Assembly (NCBI RefSeq): GCF_017312725.1
Contig: NZ_BOPO01000003.1
Span: 1 to 51,004, forward strand
Direction of reading: 5' to 3'
DNA length: 51,004 nt
From: Actinocatenispora comari
GTDB taxonomy: Bacteria > Actinomycetota > Actinomycetes > Mycobacteriales > Micromonosporaceae
The notes under the pieces are model-generated. The model was not told the DNA's origin. It made no database searches and was given only the letters and a program-made list of their open reading frames with translations. This document shows positions 41,678 to 50,982 of the stretch, in pieces (within the stretch, counting starts at the first letter, position 1; every line of letters begins with the position of its first letter). The position numbers were made by a program, and so were the translations under genes.

Positions 41678-43651
41678 ATGGACCGGTACAGGCAGACCCC
41701 CCTGTCGGGGCTGGTGGCGGGACTCGCAGTCGCGGCCGCCGTCGTGGCGGTACCCCAGGGCGCCGCGAGGGCCGACACCCATCCGGTACAGGCCGTCTAC
41801 TATGCGGCGCCGGGCGGTGCAGGCGCAGCGTGCACCCACGACGATCCGTGCTCGCTGACGGGCGCGCGTGACCTCGTCCGGCAACACACCGCGGGCATGA
41901 CCGGTGATCTGGTCGTACGACTGCTCGACGGGACCTATCCGGAGACCGGGCCACTGACCTTGACCGAGGACGGGGCCACCCACGACTCCGGCAGCAACGG
42001 CTTCGACGTGGTGTACGAGGCAGCGCCCGGCGCGCATCCGGTGCTGTCCGGGGGCCGGCGCGTCACCGGTTGGTCGCTGCAGGACGCGACGAACAACGTC
42101 TGGCGCGCCCACGTCGGCGATCTGGCGACCCGGCAGCTGTACGTCAACGGCGTACGGGCGGTGCGCGATCACGGCACGGTCAACCCGGACGGCTGGGTGA
42201 AGACTGCAGCGGGCTGGACCGCACCCGACGCCACGATGGCGAGCTGGCGCAACCCGACCGACGTCGAGATCCTCGGCTTCTACCGGTGGAAGGCGTTTCG
42301 CTGCCCGGTCGAGTCGATCAGCGGCCAGGACGTGACCATGCAGCAACCGTGCTGGCAGAACGCCAATCGGGGCAGCTTCGGCATCCACACCGTCACCTGG
42401 GTGGAGAACGCGTACGAGCTGCTGGGCACACCCGGCCAGTTCTACCTGGACCGCGCCGCCGGCGATCTGTACTACGTACCGCGCCCCGGCGAGGACCTGG
42501 CCACCGCCGACGTCGAGGCGCCTGTCGCGCAGTCGCTGCTGACCGGTACCGGGACGGCCGCCACGCCGCTGCACAACCTCGTCATCCGTGGCCTGACCTT
42601 CGCCAACGCCACCTGGCTGGGACCCAACACCGACGTCGGCTACCCGGGCGGGCAGTCCGGAGTCTACGCGGTGACCGGCGGGGCACATCCCGTCTGGGAG
42701 AAGACCCCGGCGAACGTGAGCTTCGCGCACGCCACACACGTGCGCATCGAGGGCAACACGTTCGTACACCTGGGTGCGGCGGGGCTGACGCTGGACACCG
42801 GCTCGCAGGACGACACGGTGGTCGGCAACATCGTCGCCGACACCTCGCACAGCGGCATCCAGATCGGCGACTCGGAGGACTCGGCGCAAACCGACCCGGG
42901 ACAGCAGAACGCCCGCAACACCGTGCGCGACAACGTGTTGCGCAACATCGGCGCGGAGTACCCGAACGCGGCCGGGATCTGGTTCGGCTACTCCGACTCG
43001 GCCACCATCGCCGACAACGACCTGGCCGAACTGTCCCACACCGGCATCTCGATCGGCTGGGGCTGGGGCAAGGCCTCGTACGCCAGGAACAACACGATCA
43101 GGGGCAACCACATCCGCGACGCCGGCCAGGTGTTGTGGGACATGGGCGGCATCTACACGCTCAGCGCCCAACCCGGCACCGTGATCACCGGCAACGTGAT
43201 CGACGGGGTCGGGCACGACGACGACCGGGTCAGCAACGGCATCTACCTCGACGAGGGCACCGCCTACTACACCGCGCAACACAACGTGGTCCGCGATGCG
43301 CACAACTGGCTGTCGATCTGGACCACCAGTCAGCACGACAACACGGTCACCGACAACGTCGCCGACCGGGACATGGCGCAGTGCCCGGTCAACGTGTTCG
43401 GCCCGACCGCCAACTGCAACACCGGGACCAACGTGGTCACCGACAACGTGCTCGGCGGCGCCGAAACGCCGCCCCGCTCCGGACCCACCGGTCGGTACGC
43501 AGCGCTGAACCCACCGCGGCTCGCTCCGCTGCCGTGGGTCACGGTCGGGCTCGACAAGCTGCGACCCGCCGAGCCGCAGCCCGGCCCGGAGGACCTCGCC
43601 GCGACCGGCCATCCGAACACCTACCACCCGGTCGGCAGCCCGCGCGGCTGA
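41678..43651 (+). CDS. Secreted right-handed parallel beta-helix protein (pectate-lyase-like fold)
   Basis: 657 residues with a Sec signal peptide (cleavage near AARA-DTHP, residue ~32). The N-terminus after it, VYYAAPGGAGAACTHDDPCSLTGARDLVRQ, is typical of extracellular beta-helix carbohydrate enzymes. From ~290 to 590, repeated turns such as VRIEGNTFVHLG, TVVGNIVADTSHSGIQIGDS, TVRDNVLRNIGAE and ATIADNDLAELSHTGISIG build the helix. A conserved-looking WDMGGIYTLSAQPGTVITGN region may hold the active site. It may act on a plant or bacterial polysaccharide. AGGGAGG precedes the ATG. Confidence 0.85.
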   Translation: MDRYRQTPLSGLVAGLAVAAAVVAVPQGAARADTHPVQAVYYAAPGGAGAACTHDDPCSLTGARDLVRQHTAGMTGDLVVRLLDGTYPETGPLTLTEDGATHDSGSNGFDVVYEAAPGAHPVLSGGRRVTGWSLQDATNNVWRAHVGDLATRQLYVNGVRAVRDHGTVNPDGWVKTAAGWTAPDATMASWRNPTDVEILGFYRWKAFRCPVESISGQDVTMQQPCWQNANRGSFGIHTVTWVENAYELLGTPGQFYLDRAAGDLYYVPRPGEDLATADVEAPVAQSLLTGTGTAATPLHNLVIRGLTFANATWLGPNTDVGYPGGQSGVYAVTGGAHPVWEKTPANVSFAHATHVRIEGNTFVHLGAAGLTLDTGSQDDTVVGNIVADTSHSGIQIGDSEDSAQTDPGQQNARNTVRDNVLRNIGAEYPNAAGIWFGYSDSATIADNDLAELSHTGISIGWGWGKASYARNNTIRGNHIRDAGQVLWDMGGIYTLSAQPGTVITGNVIDGVGHDDDRVSNGIYLDEGTAYYTAQHNVVRDAHNWLSIWTTSQHDNTVTDNVADRDMAQCPVNVFGPTANCNTGTNVVTDNVLGGAETPPRSGPTGRYAALNPPRLAPLPWVTVGLDKLRPAEPQPGPEDLAATGHPNTYHPVGSPRG

Positions 43652-43661
43652 CCATGACCGA

Positions 43662-43699
43662 CCCGGCGGCGCCCACCCGACGACGTGGGCGCCGCCGGG
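43662..43699. terminator. Bidirectional hairpin terminator
   Basis: 15-bp perfect arms, CCCGGCGGCGCCCAC (43662-43676) and GTGGGCGCCGCCGGG (43685-43699), with an 8-nt loop. It lies between the convergent beta-helix and Hsp70-like genes, 10 bp after the first stop. No T-run on either side, but the stem is strong and well placed. Confidence 0.7.
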
Positions 43700-43745
43700 C
43701 ACCCTGCCCGCGTGGCGAGCGACTCGGGCGCCGTCGTCTCGCTCG

Positions 43746-45724
43746 TCAGTGATGCCGGGGCAGCGTGGTGAGGTGGGCGGCGACGAGGCGGGCGATGGCC
43801 ACCAGCGTCGCCTTGCTGGCCGACGAGTGGCCCGAGTAGTTGATCACGACGACCAGGTTGGCTAGTTGCACTCCCGCCTCGAACTGTCCGGCGATGGCGT
43901 TGTCCATGCCCCGGATCTGGACGGGTTGCTCGTCGCCCCAGTAGTTCAACCCCTGGACAAGACCTTCGGCGTGATAGACGCAGCTCACCTCGTCTGCGCA
44001 CGTCCCCCGGCTCACGCTGTAGCGCTTGACGCCGATCTCGAGTTCTGCGGAGTCCTTCGGGTTCTTGTCGTCACCCCAGGCGTATCCGGCGATGCTGAGG
44101 TCGCCGCCGTTGGATTTCACGGTTTCCTGGTGTGACCACGCGACCGGTGACACGTACCGGCGGACCTCACTCGCGGTGAGCAGCGAGGCGGCGCTGGGCG
44201 TGCTGGTGAACAGTACCGGTGGGCCGGTGGGGGTCGGGCTCGCCGTCGGGCTCTTGGCCGACGCGCTCACCGTCGGGCTTGTGGTCGACTCTCCTGCGCC
44301 CGCTCCTCCCCCGGTGTCGTGCTGGCCGTACTTGTCGGCTAGCAGCGAGAACCCGATGACGGCCACCACCACCAGCGCCACCACTCCGGCCACCGCCGGC
44401 GCGCCCCACCGTCGTCGTGTCGCCGCCGGCCGTGGCAGCGGTGCCTGCGACGGCTGCACCGGGGGCGGCGGCGCGGAGTCCGGTGGGCCGGCCGGAGCCG
44501 CCGAGGCCGACGTCGATACCGGCGGCACTGCGGCTGGTGCGGCGTCCGGTGCCGCATCCGGCCCCGGAGTAGAGGCAGGCGGGATCGGTGCGGCATTCGG
44601 TGCCGCATCCGGTCCCGGCGTGGAGGCGGGCGGGAACGCTGGCGGCGCCAACAGCTGAGTGGACCGTTGCGGGGTGGCATGCAACGCGCCCTCGGCCACG
44701 ACGAGCTCCGGCTGTTCCAGTACGGTCGGCGCGATGCCGGTGACCTGGTGCAGGACGGTGGCGGCCAGCGGCACCCGGGACGAACCGCCGACCAGGAACA
44801 GGCCGGCGAGGGCATCGGCCGGCACGCCGGCTCGGCCGAGCACGGACGTGGTCAGTTCGGCAGCGCGGGTGAGGTGGGGTCGGGCGGTGGCCTCGAACGA
44901 CTCGCGGCTGACGACCGCGTCCCGGTCGACCAGCGGCAGCGGCAGCGCGGCGCTGGTGGTACGAGACAGCATCTCCTTGGCCGTGCGCGCGTCGTCCCAC
45001 AGCGCCCGGAAGTACCGCCGGTCTGCCGGATCGGTGGGAGCGGTGAGCCGCAGCCAGGTCGCGTCGTCCACCGCCGGCCGGGCCTGCTCGACCACCAGCG
45101 CGTCCAGGTCGAGGCCACCGAAGTCGGCCAGCCCGTCGACCTCGATCACCTCGAACCCGGTCGGGCTCCGCCGAACGGCGCTGACATCCAGCGTGCCGGC
45201 GCCCATGTCGTAGACGACCACGACATCGCCCGGCGCGACCCGGTGGCCGAGCATCGTGGCGAAGTACGCGGACGCGGCGACCGGCTCCGGTACCAGCGTG
45301 GGCGTGGAGAGGCCGGCGAGGGCGGCGGCCTCGACGAGCACGCCGCGGCGCAGCGCCGCCCACGCCGCTGGGTAGGTGATCGTCACATCCAGCGGCGCCG
45401 GGCCGGCCGTGCGGGCCACCTCGTCGCGCACCCGGCTCAGCGTCGCGGCGATGGCCCGTACCAGCGGCACGTCGTCGCCACCGAGCAGCAGGCTGCCCTC
45501 ACCGATGTGCCGCTTGGGATTCGGCTCGTAGCGCGTCGGTCCAGCCGGGTGCTGTGCTGCGCGTCTCGGCCGCTGAGCAGCGTGCCCTCCGGCGTCAGGT
45601 AGACGGCCGAGGGCAGCAGCGGCGAGGAGTCGAACAACAACGGACGGGTGCGCCCGTCTGGCCACCGCAGCATCGCGACGGTGTTGGAGGTCCCGTAGTC
45701 GATGCCGAGCCGGAATGCAGACAC
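43746..45724 (-). pseudogene. Hsp70-like ATPase with C-terminal membrane anchor, one-base frameshift
   Basis: Starts at GTG 45724 (VSAFRLGIDYGTSNTVAML, the DnaK phosphate-1 motif). The frame breaks near 45537; adding one C to CGGTCC restores RLDPTRYEPNPKRHIGEGS and gives 659 residues. Further on: DVTITYPAAW, VVVYDMGAGTLDVSAV (phosphate-2) and GLFLVGGSSRVPL. Then comes a Pro/Ala-rich linker with a repeated P-P-A-S-T-P-G-P-D-A-A-P unit, a transmembrane helix (VAGVVALVVVAVIGFSLLA) and a ~170-residue extracellular domain with two Cys. Such DnaK-like membrane proteins are known in actinobacteria; the role is unclear. The frameshift may be a sequencing error. Confidence 0.8.
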
Positions 45725-46540
45725 GCGCGCAGCGTACGAGATCGTGGCCAGCAGCGACCCGGCGCCCTGATCCCGCTCGAATGGTTCGCGGACCTGCCTA
45801 CCCGCGCACGAGCACGAGGGGTTTCCGTCATGCGGTGAGCCGATCACGGGCGGGAACCGCGTGATCATCGCGGCGGGGTGTCGGCGAGCAGGCGACCGGC
45901 GGGTTCGGCGGTGGGTGGTCAGGCCGCCGGCGGTCGACAGCCGAGTTGCTCGAGCATCCGCCGCACCCGCTGCTCGACCTGCGTCGCGATCATCGGAGAG
46001 CCCCGCAGCACGACGAGCCCGACCGCACCAGCGACCGCGTCACGCCTGCCGCCGGACCGGTACCGGCCGGGGAACGACCCGTCGTCGATGGCCTGCCACG
46101 CCACGTCGGTGAGCGCCGCGAGGCGCGGTTCGAGGTGGTGGCGACGGGCCCACCGGCACGCTCCTCAAGATCACTTGACCCAGGGCAACCAAATCGATGT
46201 CCCTTGACACCGATTCGAGGGCCGCTGGCGGTGCCGGGGATCAGTCGCGGCTGACGTGGCGGGCGAGACCGGCGGCCGCGATGACGGCCGGACGGCATGC
46301 GCGCGGCTGCCGAACACCATCCCCGCCCGTACAGCCGAGAGACGCCGGCGGATCGACGCAGCGGACCTGCCGCCGGCGTCACCCTCGGCGCCGGGCATGA
46401 AACGCGGGGATGGGGGTAGAGCCGGTATCGGTGGTCTGCCGCGGCAGCGCCCGAACGGTCGTTGTCGGCAGGTGTGCGGCGGCGACCGGAGGCACCAGTG
46501 CCGGCCGATGGCCGACGCTCGACTCCCCGGGAGAACAGGA
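45725..46540. other. Long stretch with no confirmed gene
   Basis: About 800 bp upstream of the Hsp70-like and STAS genes. One minus-strand frame at 45919-46104 has coding-like character (listed separately). The rest contains Arg/Pro-rich open frames without motifs. No strong hairpin or repeat was found. Confidence 0.45.
45919..46104 (-). CDS. Possible small ORF or gene remnant
   Basis: 61 codons from a GTG, and the frame stays open about 20 codons further upstream to a TGA. It reads VAWQAIDDGSFPGRYRSGG, then AVGLVVLRGSPMIATQVEQRVRRMLEQLG. The C-terminal part looks like an amphipathic helix. No family is recognised; it could be the end of a decayed gene. Confidence 0.3.
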   Translation of the reverse strand: MAWQAIDDGSFPGRYRSGGRRDAVAGAVGLVVLRGSPMIATQVEQRVRRMLEQLGCRPPAA

Positions 46541-46951
46541 ATGACCGAACTCGAAGTGTCGATGTCCCACCGTGGCCACGTCGCCGTGATCGGCTTGGCG
46601 GGCGAGCTGACGGTAGCCTGCACCCACCGGCTGATCGATGCCGTGCGGCAAGCAATCGCCGACGGCGCCGACCACGTGGTACTCGACGCCGGGCGCCTGG
46701 TGTGCTGCGACCCGGCCGGTATCCATGCGATCGGACAGGCCTACCGGATCGCCATCGAAACCGGCGCTGCGCTGGCCGCGGCCGACCTGCAACCCCTGGT
46801 CACGACCGGCATGCTGCTCACTGATGCTGCCGACACCGTGCCGGTCTACGACACCGTCGCCGATGCGGTCACCGCAGACCCGGCCCGACGCCGGCCGCTG
46901 ACCGCCTGGACGCTGGCCGACACCAGTACACCGCCGACGGCGCCCGTATGA
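46541..46951 (+). CDS. STAS domain protein (anti-sigma factor antagonist-like) lacking the phosphorylatable Ser
   Basis: 136 residues. The STAS fold is visible: VAVIGLAGELTVACTHRLIDAVRQAIADG, then DHVVLDAGRLVCCDPAGIHAIGQAYRIA. In SpoIIAA/RsbV-type proteins the loop after strand 3 reads D-S-S/T-G and the Ser is phosphorylated by an anti-sigma kinase. Here it reads DPAG, so this switch is missing. It may be constitutively active or have another role. No RsbW-type kinase gene is next to it. The start at 46541 has AACAGGA upstream. Confidence 0.82.
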   Translation: MTELEVSMSHRGHVAVIGLAGELTVACTHRLIDAVRQAIADGADHVVLDAGRLVCCDPAGIHAIGQAYRIAIETGAALAAADLQPLVTTGMLLTDAADTVPVYDTVADAVTADPARRRPLTAWTLADTSTPPTAPV

Positions 46952-47466
46952 CCGACGACCGCCGCTGACGACGGCTGTCTCCATCGGGCCTGAGACTCCC
47001 GCCACGGCTGGCCGGGACGTCAACCTGCCGTCCCTCGCTGCTGCCCACGCACCGAGCGCACACTCCGCAGCCAGCACGATCCGTCACGCCCCGGCTGCCG
47101 CCCCGGCCGGCTCGATTGCCACGTCCACCTTCGGCTGAGCCGGGCGGCTCCAGAGATCTTGCCCCTGTACGGGGAGGATGCGGGTGCCGTCGGGCTGCGT
47201 CGCCAGCCGTTCACCAACCACCAGCGACTGGTCTGGATCCGGTCGCCCTGCCGACCGTGTGAACCCGGCCGGCGCTCCGGCAGATACAGGAGCGGCCCGG
47301 TCTCCGCAGAAACCGGGCCGCTCTCTTTCCCCCAACCCCCATCACTGTGGCTATGCCCGCTCTGCGGGCAGGACAAACATGTCGACTGCCCCAGCAGGCA
47401 TGAGCCGGCACGGAGGGCGCCGTCTCGCCAGAGCTGGGGGGCAACACCGACGAGACGACGCCAGCT
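46952..47466. other. Intergenic stretch with a terminator
   Basis: About 515 bp. A minus-strand frame at 47084-47335 (SLVVGERLATQPDGTRILPVQGQDLW) looks partly coding but has no known motif and is crossed by the terminator hairpin at 47290-47323. No other feature is recognised. Confidence 0.45.
47290..47323 (+). terminator. Rho-independent terminator
   Basis: 12-bp perfect arms GAGCGGCCCGGT (47290-47301) and ACCGGGCCGCTC (47312-47323), 10-nt loop, followed on the plus strand by TCTTTCC. This is a classical layout. It would stop transcription from the STAS gene region. Confidence 0.75.
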
Positions 47467-47625
47467 TCACCACCGGTACCAGCGATGTCCACCGCCGGAC
47501 CGGGCAAAGAACCCGATGATCCATACCACCAGGATCACGGCTGCCACGATCCACAAGGCATGCACCGCGAACCCGATTCCACCGAAAATCAGCGCCAACA
47601 ACAGAACCGCGATGAGTAACCACAT
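47467..47625 (-). CDS. Small hydrophobic membrane protein
   Basis: 52 residues from the ATG at 47625 (MWLLIAVLLLALIFGGIGFAVHALW), with two hydrophobic helices and a basic, aromatic tail GGHRWYRW. Short proteins of this form are widespread in actinomycetes and often found near stress genes; their function is unknown. An ATG-like start at 47682 gives a longer N-terminus with no support. Confidence 0.7.
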   Translation of the reverse strand: MWLLIAVLLLALIFGGIGFAVHALWIVAAVILVVWIIGFFARSGGGHRWYRW

Positions 47626-47954
47626 GGCCGTCTGATACCCCAAGTGCCTGTCACTACACCAAACGATCCTGGTCAGGTTCAAAGCTGCCCACGGAGTGCC
47701 TCGCGGTACAGCGCCCAGGCGACCATCGAGACCCGGCGGAGACGGTCAGCTGTCGAGTCGTTGCCGAAGCCGGTCGATGACGACAGAGCCCATGTGCGTG
47801 GGAACCCCCGGAGACGCGGCGGGGCCGGGACCGGCTGCAGCGACGCGTCGACCGACAGCCCCGCGATCGCGGTCAGGGCGCGGGCGATGCCGTTGATCGA
47901 CACCAGCGGTGAGTGGATGGTCGGCGACGATCGCCGGCTGCTGCCGGCAAGGAG
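47626..47954. other. Intergenic stretch with a doubtful ORF
   Basis: Contains only the doubtful minus-strand frame 47679-47903. No promoter or hairpin stands out. Confidence 0.4.
47679..47903 (-). CDS. Doubtful short ORF
   Basis: 74 codons from a GTG (MSINGIARALTAIAGLSVDASLQPVPAPP, ending in RRVSMVAWALYREALRGQL). The last 20 residues look helical and coding-like. No family is recognised; it may be the remnant of a longer gene. Confidence 0.25.
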   Translation of the reverse strand: MSINGIARALTAIAGLSVDASLQPVPAPPRLRGFPRTWALSSSTGFGNDSTADRLRRVSMVAWALYREALRGQL

Positions 47955-48974
47955 TCAGACGAGTTGGTGTTCGGCCAGGCTGCGGGCGGTTTCCTCGATC
48001 GCCTCGGGGACGGGTCGAAGCCGGTGGCCGAGCAGAGATTCGGCCGGCGCGCGGTCGAAGCGTTGTGCCCGGCCGATCAGCCATCGGTTGTCGCGCAGCT
48101 GGGGTTCGAATGCGCTGGCCAGCCACGTGAGCCAGGTCGGCATCGACCACTTCGGCAGCCTGCGGCTCTGCTCCGGAAGCCGGGTACGCAGCAGTTTGGC
48201 GACCTCGGTCATCGACATCGGGTCGGTGGCGACGATCGTACGGTGCCCGCCCGCGGCTGCCGAAGTCATTGCCGCGATGTGCGCCTCGGCAACGTCGTCG
48301 ACGCTGATCCAGGGAAGCCGCAGATCCGGGATCATCGGCAGCGCACCGGCAAGCAGCTGCTGGATCGCCGTGACCGAGGTGCCGGGATCGTCGGTCAACA
48401 GCGGTCCGATGACCGCGCCGGGATTGATCAGGGCGAGGCGATCCGGTGCGCCGTGCCGGGCCGCGATGTCTCGTGCCGCCAGTTCGGCCTTGACCTTCGA
48501 CACGGTGTAGGCGTTGAGACCGGGATCGCTCGCAGCGGTCCAGTCGGCCGCCGAGTACAGATGCGTTCGAGGAGCCCGGGCGAACTGGATCGTCGCCAGG
48601 GCCGAGGTCATGACCACCCGCTCCACACCCGTGTTCAGCGCCGTTGTCACGGCACGGGTCGCGCCCTCGACGGCGGGGCGGATCAGCTCGTCCGGATCCT
48701 CGGGCTTCGCCAGCACGAACGGAGACGCCACGTGCACCACGTACCGACATCCGGCGGTCGCGGCCGCCCACCCCTCGTCAGACAGCAGGTCGAGCCGGCA
48801 GACTTCGAGCCGGCTGGAGTCGGCGGACGCAGCCGCCATCGCGGCATGCACCTCGGCGACGCGCGACTCCGAGCGCACCGACCCGCGCACCCGGTAACCG
48901 CGCCGCAGCAACCCAGCCGCGACATGGCCGCCGATGAACCCCGAGACGCCCGTGACCAGGACCGTGTCCGCCAT
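47955..48974 (-). CDS. NAD-dependent epimerase/dehydratase family (dihydroflavonol-reductase-like) protein
   Basis: 339 residues, an extended SDR. VLVTGVSGFIGGHVA at the N-terminus binds the cofactor; VVHVASPF, VVMTSALATIQ with the catalytic Ser, and YTVSKVKAE with the Tyr-Lys pair follow. The substrate part has LINPGAVIGP and PWISVDDVAEAH. Similar enzymes reduce aldehydes or ketones with NADPH. It is divergent from a TetR gene across a 15-bp inverted repeat, and is the likely target of that regulator. Confidence 0.9.
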   Translation of the reverse strand: MADTVLVTGVSGFIGGHVAAGLLRRGYRVRGSVRSESRVAEVHAAMAAASADSSRLEVCRLDLLSDEGWAAATAGCRYVVHVASPFVLAKPEDPDELIRPAVEGATRAVTTALNTGVERVVMTSALATIQFARAPRTHLYSAADWTAASDPGLNAYTVSKVKAELAARDIAARHGAPDRLALINPGAVIGPLLTDDPGTSVTAIQQLLAGALPMIPDLRLPWISVDDVAEAHIAAMTSAAAGGHRTIVATDPMSMTEVAKLLRTRLPEQSRRLPKWSMPTWLTWLASAFEPQLRDNRWLIGRAQRFDRAPAESLLGHRLRPVPEAIEETARSLAEHQLV

Positions 48975-48994
48975 GTCCGCTCCCCTTCGAACGC

Positions 48995-49042
48995 CATCTT
49001 GACAGTGAGCAGTTTACGGCCGATCTACTCACTGTCAAGATG
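48995..49042. promoter_or_regulatory. 15-bp inverted repeat with two divergent promoters
   Basis: CATCTTGACAGTGAG (48995-49009) and CTCACTGTCAAGATG (49028-49042) are perfect mirror arms around 18 bp. Each arm contains TTGACA, pointing outward along its own strand. The minus strand shows TTGACA, 16 bp, then TAAACT; the plus strand TTGACA, 17 bp, then GATCTA. Binding of the TetR regulator at 49048 would block both promoters. Confidence 0.7.
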
Positions 49043-49047
49043 TACGG

Positions 49048-49674
49048 ATGGGCGATGAGACGACCACCGGCGATCACTACCATCACGGCAATCTGCGCAC
49101 GGCGCTGCTCGACAGCGCCCTGGAGGTACTCACCGAAAGCGGTGTCGCCGGGTTCAGCATGCGCGAGGCCGCGAGGCGCGCGGGCGTCTCCCAGTCCGCC
49201 CCCAAGCACCACTTCGGCGACGCTCGCGGTCTGCTCGGAGCGCTCGCGACGCGCGCGTACCGACAGCTTTGCGACCGGCTGGAGGCACTCGAACTCGACG
49301 GGCACGACGTGCGCGACCGGGTCGGTGCGCTCGCTGCCGAGTACGTCGCCTTCGCGGGCCAGAACCGGGCGCTGTTCGATCTCATGTGGCGGATGAGCCA
49401 GTTCGACTACACCGACCCCGAGCTGGCCGAGCAGAAGCACCGCGCCCTCCGCGCACTGGACCGCGGCCTGCGCGGCGGCGATGCCGAGCTGCCCGACGAC
49501 GACACCGATCCGGCCCTGGTGCCCAGCTACGCGGTCTGGTCGCTGGTGCACGGCTACACGACGCTCGCCCTCGAGGGCGCGATCGACAGCAGCAACCCCG
49601 ACCCGCTGGCACACGACCTGCTCCCGGCGATGCTGGCCCTGCTCAACCTCCCAGCACCCGCCAGCCACTCATGA
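49048..49674 (+). CDS. TetR/AcrR family transcriptional regulator
   Basis: 208 residues. The DNA-binding domain is YHHGNLRTALLDSALEVLTESGVAGFSMREAARRAGVSQSAPKHHFGDARGLLGALAT (residues ~10-66). The H-x-H-G-N-L start marks the WHG-type subgroup, whose C-terminal domain includes LFDLMWRMSQFD. Only 5 bp separate the operator arm from the start, so autoregulation is likely. Probable repressor of the divergent reductase. Confidence 0.93.
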   Translation: MGDETTTGDHYHHGNLRTALLDSALEVLTESGVAGFSMREAARRAGVSQSAPKHHFGDARGLLGALATRAYRQLCDRLEALELDGHDVRDRVGALAAEYVAFAGQNRALFDLMWRMSQFDYTDPELAEQKHRALRALDRGLRGGDAELPDDDTDPALVPSYAVWSLVHGYTTLALEGAIDSSNPDPLAHDLLPAMLALLNLPAPASHS

Positions 49675-50045
49675 ACACGTCTCGATCCCGGTCACGGCCG
49701 GGCTCACACGATACGAGCAGCTACTGGACCCCATCCGTGAACTGGTGTCACCCTCGGTCACAGCGGCGGGAGAGCACGTCCGGGCTCGTCTGCGCCGTTG
49801 CTCTTCTGTCGATCGAGTGCGGCCCCGAGCGCGACGCGCCGAATCGGTCCGGTCGACGACCAGGCCAGGGCTCCCGGGCGGTCGGCGCCATGCTGTTGGC
49901 CCGCATCGCACCTGCGGTGGCCACGGCCGGCCGTCCCAGCCGGGCCTAGTCCTGGTCGCCTCGGGCTGGACTGCCGACGCTCTTGTCGACCGTGCTGGAC
50001 ACGGCCGGTCGTGCCTGGCCCACGGGCCGGTCGCGTCGTGAGAAT
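49675..50045. other. Intergenic stretch, nothing recognised
   Basis: 371 bp between convergent genes. Open frames on both strands lack motifs. No strong hairpin or repeat was found by eye. Confidence 0.45.
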
Positions 50046-50519
50046 CTAGCTCCACTGGCCGGGGACGTAGTCGCCGGCTGGCTGTCGGGTGATGACGTTG
50101 AGCCGGTTGAATGCGTTGATCGCGGTGATGCAGCACACCAGCGCACCGAGCTGTTCCTCGTCGTAGTGCTGTCGTGCGTTGGCCCATACCTCGTCGCTGA
50201 CACCGCCGGCGGCGTCAGCGATCCGCGTTCCCTGCTCGGCGAGTTCCAGGGCGGCACGTTCCGCCTCGGTGAACACGGCCGCCTCGCGCCAAGCGGCGAC
50301 CAGGTGCAATCGTTGGTCGCTCTCGCCGGCTGCTGCCGCGTCCTTGGTGTGCATGTCGACGCAGTAGCTACAACCGTTGATCTGGCTTGCCCGGATCTCC
50401 ACCAGCATGGCCGTCGTGGCCGGCAGCGTCGAGCGGGTGACGGCTCGGCCGGCGCCGATGAGAGCCTTGATGTAGTCGATGGTGACCGAGTTGTCGAAAA
50501 GGCCCATACGTGCTTCCAT
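50046..50519 (-). CDS. Carboxymuconolactone decarboxylase/AhpD-like protein
   Basis: 157 residues from the ATG at 50519 (AAGGAG 7 bp upstream; the ATG at 50525 is too close). It has the AhpD core: Glu41, then NGCSYCVDMHTKDA with Cys50, Cys53 and His57, matching E-x8-C-x2-C-x3-H. AhpD-type proteins use this CxxC as an alkylhydroperoxidase/disulfide relay. The length is normal for the stand-alone form. It follows a decayed SDR, with which it may once have formed an operon. Confidence 0.9.
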   Translation of the reverse strand: MEARMGLFDNSVTIDYIKALIGAGRAVTRSTLPATTAMLVEIRASQINGCSYCVDMHTKDAAAAGESDQRLHLVAAWREAAVFTEAERAALELAEQGTRIADAAGGVSDEVWANARQHYDEEQLGALVCCITAINAFNRLNVITRQPAGDYVPGQWS

Positions 50520-50593
50520 GGTCATGCTCCTTGAGGTCGGTTGTTTCGCTGTCTCGACGAGGTCGCGGGCGTGCGCAACGGCGGCGGGCTCTC

Positions 50594-50712
50594 TCAACCG
50601 CCATCTCTCAGGTCGGTCGCGCCGGCGCATACTCGGTCGGACGGGCCGGCGTCGGGCCCGAGTCCCTGGTTGCCACCGGTGATCGGTACCGAGGTCTGCT
50701 GTGTGTTGGTCA
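50594..50712 (-). pseudogene. SDR fragment, decayed
   Basis: From the GTG at 50712 the frame reads VTNTQQTSVPITGGNQGLG, the start and cofactor motif of an SDR. It then loses the family pattern except for CAGATDLRDG, which resembles the next strand (VGARD), and stops after 39 codons. The remaining ~200 residues are absent, so the gene is truncated by deletion. Confidence 0.65.
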
Positions 50713-50982
50713 CGCGACTCCGACGGAACCGGCGTCCGCAATGTAACCGACTGTGCTGGCACTCACAGGGTGTCGCGGCGGTCCGCCTGTCATCGGCGCG
50801 GCTGGTTCTGATCGCCGTATCGACCGGCAACGTCGGTTGGCATCGTCAGCCGCCGTCACCGGCAGCGCCGCGGTCGGCGCGCCAACGGTCGAGGACAGCG
50901 GCAGTCCCCGCAGCAAGTGGGCGTAGAAGTCGCGGCCGCGTCGTTCGGGTTCACGCCGTCCGGTCCGGCAAGCAGACTGTCG
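50713..50982. other. Right-edge stretch, nothing confirmed
   Basis: A minus-strand frame entering from the right (DFYAHLLRGLPLSSTVGAP) may be the end of a gene lying outside the window, but no family is recognised. The rest shows no motif. Confidence 0.35.
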
